A stretch of DNA of 64,000 bases from Treponema zioleckii. GTDB lineage: Bacteria > Spirochaetota > Spirochaetia > Treponematales > Treponemataceae. The position numbers and the translations under genes are program-made. The first letter of the stretch is position 1. Each line of letters opens with the position of its first letter. The notes beneath the pieces are model-generated. The model made no database searches and had not been told where the DNA came from. It saw only the letters and a list, made by a program, of their open reading frames with translations. The DNA is taken from contig NZ_JPUF01000001.1 in NCBI RefSeq assembly GCF_014737315.1, positions 62,001-126,000 of the forward strand, given 5' to 3'. Positions 62,311 to 64,000 of this stretch are shown here, in pieces.

Positions 62311-64000
62311 ATGAAGACAAGAAAACGAATGTCTATTTCGAGCAAATTTGCACTGAATGTTTCAGTTATTATTATCGTGCTTATTGCTATCTCTCAAATT
62401 GTAGTTGGTGTGTCGTTTGAAAAAAAAGCAATGAATGATTTTTACACATCGGCTAAGAATGTACTTGAAGATTTTTCGAATTCTATTTCAATCTTTTTTA
62501 CGGCTAAAGAAGCTGAATTAGGTGTTTTTGCAGAAACTGCGGAAGTAAAAGCTGCCGATGATTCCATTCATTCTTACATTTCTGAAAGCGGAACCGTGCA
62601 GATTATGGGCTACGAGAAAAGTGATGTTGAGGAAGATATTAGAAAACTTGCAAAAGTTTTTGCGTCACACGACACTGATATTTCTGAAATCTATCTTGGC
62701 ACAAAATGGGGCGGTTACGCGACGAACCTTGATGGTACGATGAACGGTGGCTATGACCCTCGTGTTCGTCCGTGGTACTTGGAAGCGAATAAAGGCAGTG
62801 GCAATTCCGTTATTACAAGTGCATTTGAGAGCACGACAGGTTCCGTTGTTGTCGGAATTGCAAAAAGTGCCTATGACGATAATCTTGATTTTATTGGCAA
62901 TGTGGCGATGGAAATTACGCTGGATGACATTACGCAAATCCTTAAAAAACTTGATTTTGGCGAACTCTCATTCGTAATGATGGTTCAGTCTGATGGAATT
63001 ATCCTGGCGGACACTGCGCATAATAACATCTTTAAAAATGTGGGCGAATTAGGAATTACTGAACTTGCGAATTTTATAAATTCAGATGCTTCTGACGGTG
63101 TGATTATGCTTGCGGGGCGAACGTATTTTACAAAGTCTATTACGAACCCAAAAACAGGCTACGAAATTGTTGTTTGCAGTCCTAAGGCTACGGTCAACGC
63201 ATCGTTCCATGACACTATGATGCGTTCTTTTATAATTTGCGTTATTTTGGGAATCTTCTTTGCGCTTTCTACGGCATTTGTTTCCCGTTCAAAACTCCGG
63301 CCGTTAAAAATTATCGGTTATGAAATTAGCGAGAACGCAAAGGAAATTGCAGATGGTTGCGGAAATTTGACAAAACGACTTTCTGTTAATTCAAAAAGCG
63401 AAATTGGCGATGTTGCGGCCAGCTTTAACTTGTATTCAGAAAAACTCCAGCAGATTATTGGCAGCATGAAGCATTCAAAATTGTCTTTGGGCGAGGCCGG
63501 AACTAGACTCGGCAATACGACCGCAGATGCTATGGCTGCAATCGGTCAGATAAATACTGGCATAAAAAATCTTGATGGCAATTTGACAAGTCAGAGCGTT
63601 TGTGTTACTCAGACTTCTGCCAGCGTTGATAATATTTTAAACAGTATTCAGGCCCTTGAAAAAATGGTTGGCGAACAGACTGAGTGTGTTGAAGGAGCTA
63701 GCAGTGCGGTTGAGGAAATGGTTGGAAATATTAATGAAGTAAACCGTTCTGTTGATAAGATGGCTTCGTCATTTGCGCAGCTTGCCGTTGATGCGGAAGA
63801 GGGAGCAAAAACCCAAGAGGCACTTCAGGGAAAAATTAGCGAAATTGAAAACCAAAGCAAACTTTTGAGCGAGGCTAATACTGTAATTGCTTCGATTGCG
63901 GAACAGACCAATCTTCTTGCCATGAATGCGGCAATTGAGGCTGCCCACGCAGGCGAGGCCGGAAAAGGATTTGCCGTTGTTGCGGATGAAATCAGAAAAC
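62311..64000 (+). CDS. Methyl-accepting chemotaxis protein (3' end outside the window)
   Basis: An open frame from ATG 62311 (ribosome site GAGGAG about eleven bases before) to the window end. One N-terminal helix ([20 protein letters not shown]), a periplasmic dCache sensor (about 40-290, with RPWYLEA and the [12 protein letters not shown] strand), a second helix ([14 protein letters not shown]), a HAMP domain and the start of the cytoplasmic signalling hairpin with [19 protein letters not shown] and [18 protein letters not shown]. It will steer flagellar rotation through CheA. The dCache class suggests amino-acid or organic-acid sensing; the ligand is unknown. Confidence 0.93.
   Translation, partial: MKTRKRMSISSKFALNVSVIIIVLIAISQIVVGVSFEKKAMNDFYTSAKNVLEDFSNSISIFFTAKEAELGVFAETAEVKAADDSIHSYISESGTVQIMGYEKSDVEEDIRKLAKVFASHDTDISEIYLGTKWGGYATNLDGTMNGGYDPRVRPWYLEANKGSGNSVITSAFESTTGSVVVGIAKSAYDDNLDFIGNVAMEITLDDITQILKKLDFGELSFVMMVQSDGIILADTAHNNIFKNVGELGITELANFINSDASDGVIMLAGRTYFTKSITNPKTGYEIVVCSPKATVNASFHDTMMRSFIICVILGIFFALSTAFVSRSKLRPLKIIGYEISENAKEIADGCGNLTKRLSVNSKSEIGDVAASFNLYSEKLQQIIGSMKHSKLSLGEAGTRLGNTTADAMAAIGQINTGIKNLDGNLTSQSVCVTQTSASVDNILNSIQALEKMVGEQTECVEGASSAVEEMVGNINEVNRSVDKMASSFAQLAVDAEEGAKTQEALQGKISEIENQSKLLSEANTVIASIAEQTNLLAMNAAIEAAHAGEAGKGFAVVADEIRK

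Overview
The window looks like chromosome of a host-associated treponeme (Spirochaetota), probably a pectin- and starch-using gut or rumen species. This is inferred from gene content: three short-signal outer-membrane barrels, many lipoproteins, several c-di-GMP proteins, a methyl-accepting chemotaxis protein, a secreted pectinesterase and glycogen genes. No ribosomal RNA, tRNA, CRISPR array, integrase or classical insertion sequence was seen.

Layout. 1-9.2 kb: housekeeping genes (sppA, an FMN-dependent oxidoreductase, phosphofructokinase, an FtsK with a very long acidic linker, a free-standing glycogen-binding domain, metK). 9.2-20.7 kb: an orphan solute-binding lipoprotein with a frameshifted signal peptide, nth, an MscS channel, an acidic LysM membrane protein, a lytic transglycosylase, a HisA-HisI-HisE fusion and a frameshifted dus. 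20.8-25.5 kb: two tandem 7TM-GGDEF-EAL paralogues. 25.5-39.3 kb: sugar enzymes, pectinesterase, pyrF, lipoproteins, an NlpC/P60 protein, coaBC, slyX, rluA, nnr and a MATE transporter. 39.4-48.4 kb is the most unusual part: three porin-like genes interleaved with three Rpn/PD-(D/E)XK genes. 48.4-55.3 kb: a secreted esterase and glycogen breakdown (glgP, glgX-type debranching enzyme), with an outer-membrane gene inserted between them. 55.8-64 kb: a CHASE2 adenylate cyclase, a third GGDEF-EAL protein coupled to a GNAT and a DUF1848 protein, and the start of an MCP.

Main observations. (1) The two near-identical rpn genes each carry a perfect Shine-Dalgarno plus ATG inside the reading frame, just before a variable tetrapeptide-repeat C-terminus. 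This matches the gene-within-gene RpnL/RpnS toxin-antitoxin design. A copy of that internal start region also lies just past each stop codon, so the variable 3' module is bracketed by direct repeats. (2) The outer-membrane gene at 52.3 kb is flanked by a perfect 117-bp direct repeat made from the glgX-glgP junction. (3) A dispersed multi-hairpin repeat of about 180 bp occurs in six copies at four intergenic sites. (4) At least eleven genes lack a Shine-Dalgarno and start 6-8 nt after a -10 hexamer, which suggests common leaderless transcription.

How the genes fit together: glycogen turnover (glgP, debranching enzyme, CBM48 protein, phosphofructokinase), pectin attack (pectinesterase, secreted esterase, mutarotase, porins for uptake), cell-wall remodelling (transglycosylase, LysM, NlpC/P60, FtsK) and second-messenger signalling (three EAL proteins, one cyclase) are the recurring themes. 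All functions are read from motifs by eye; no database search was run.
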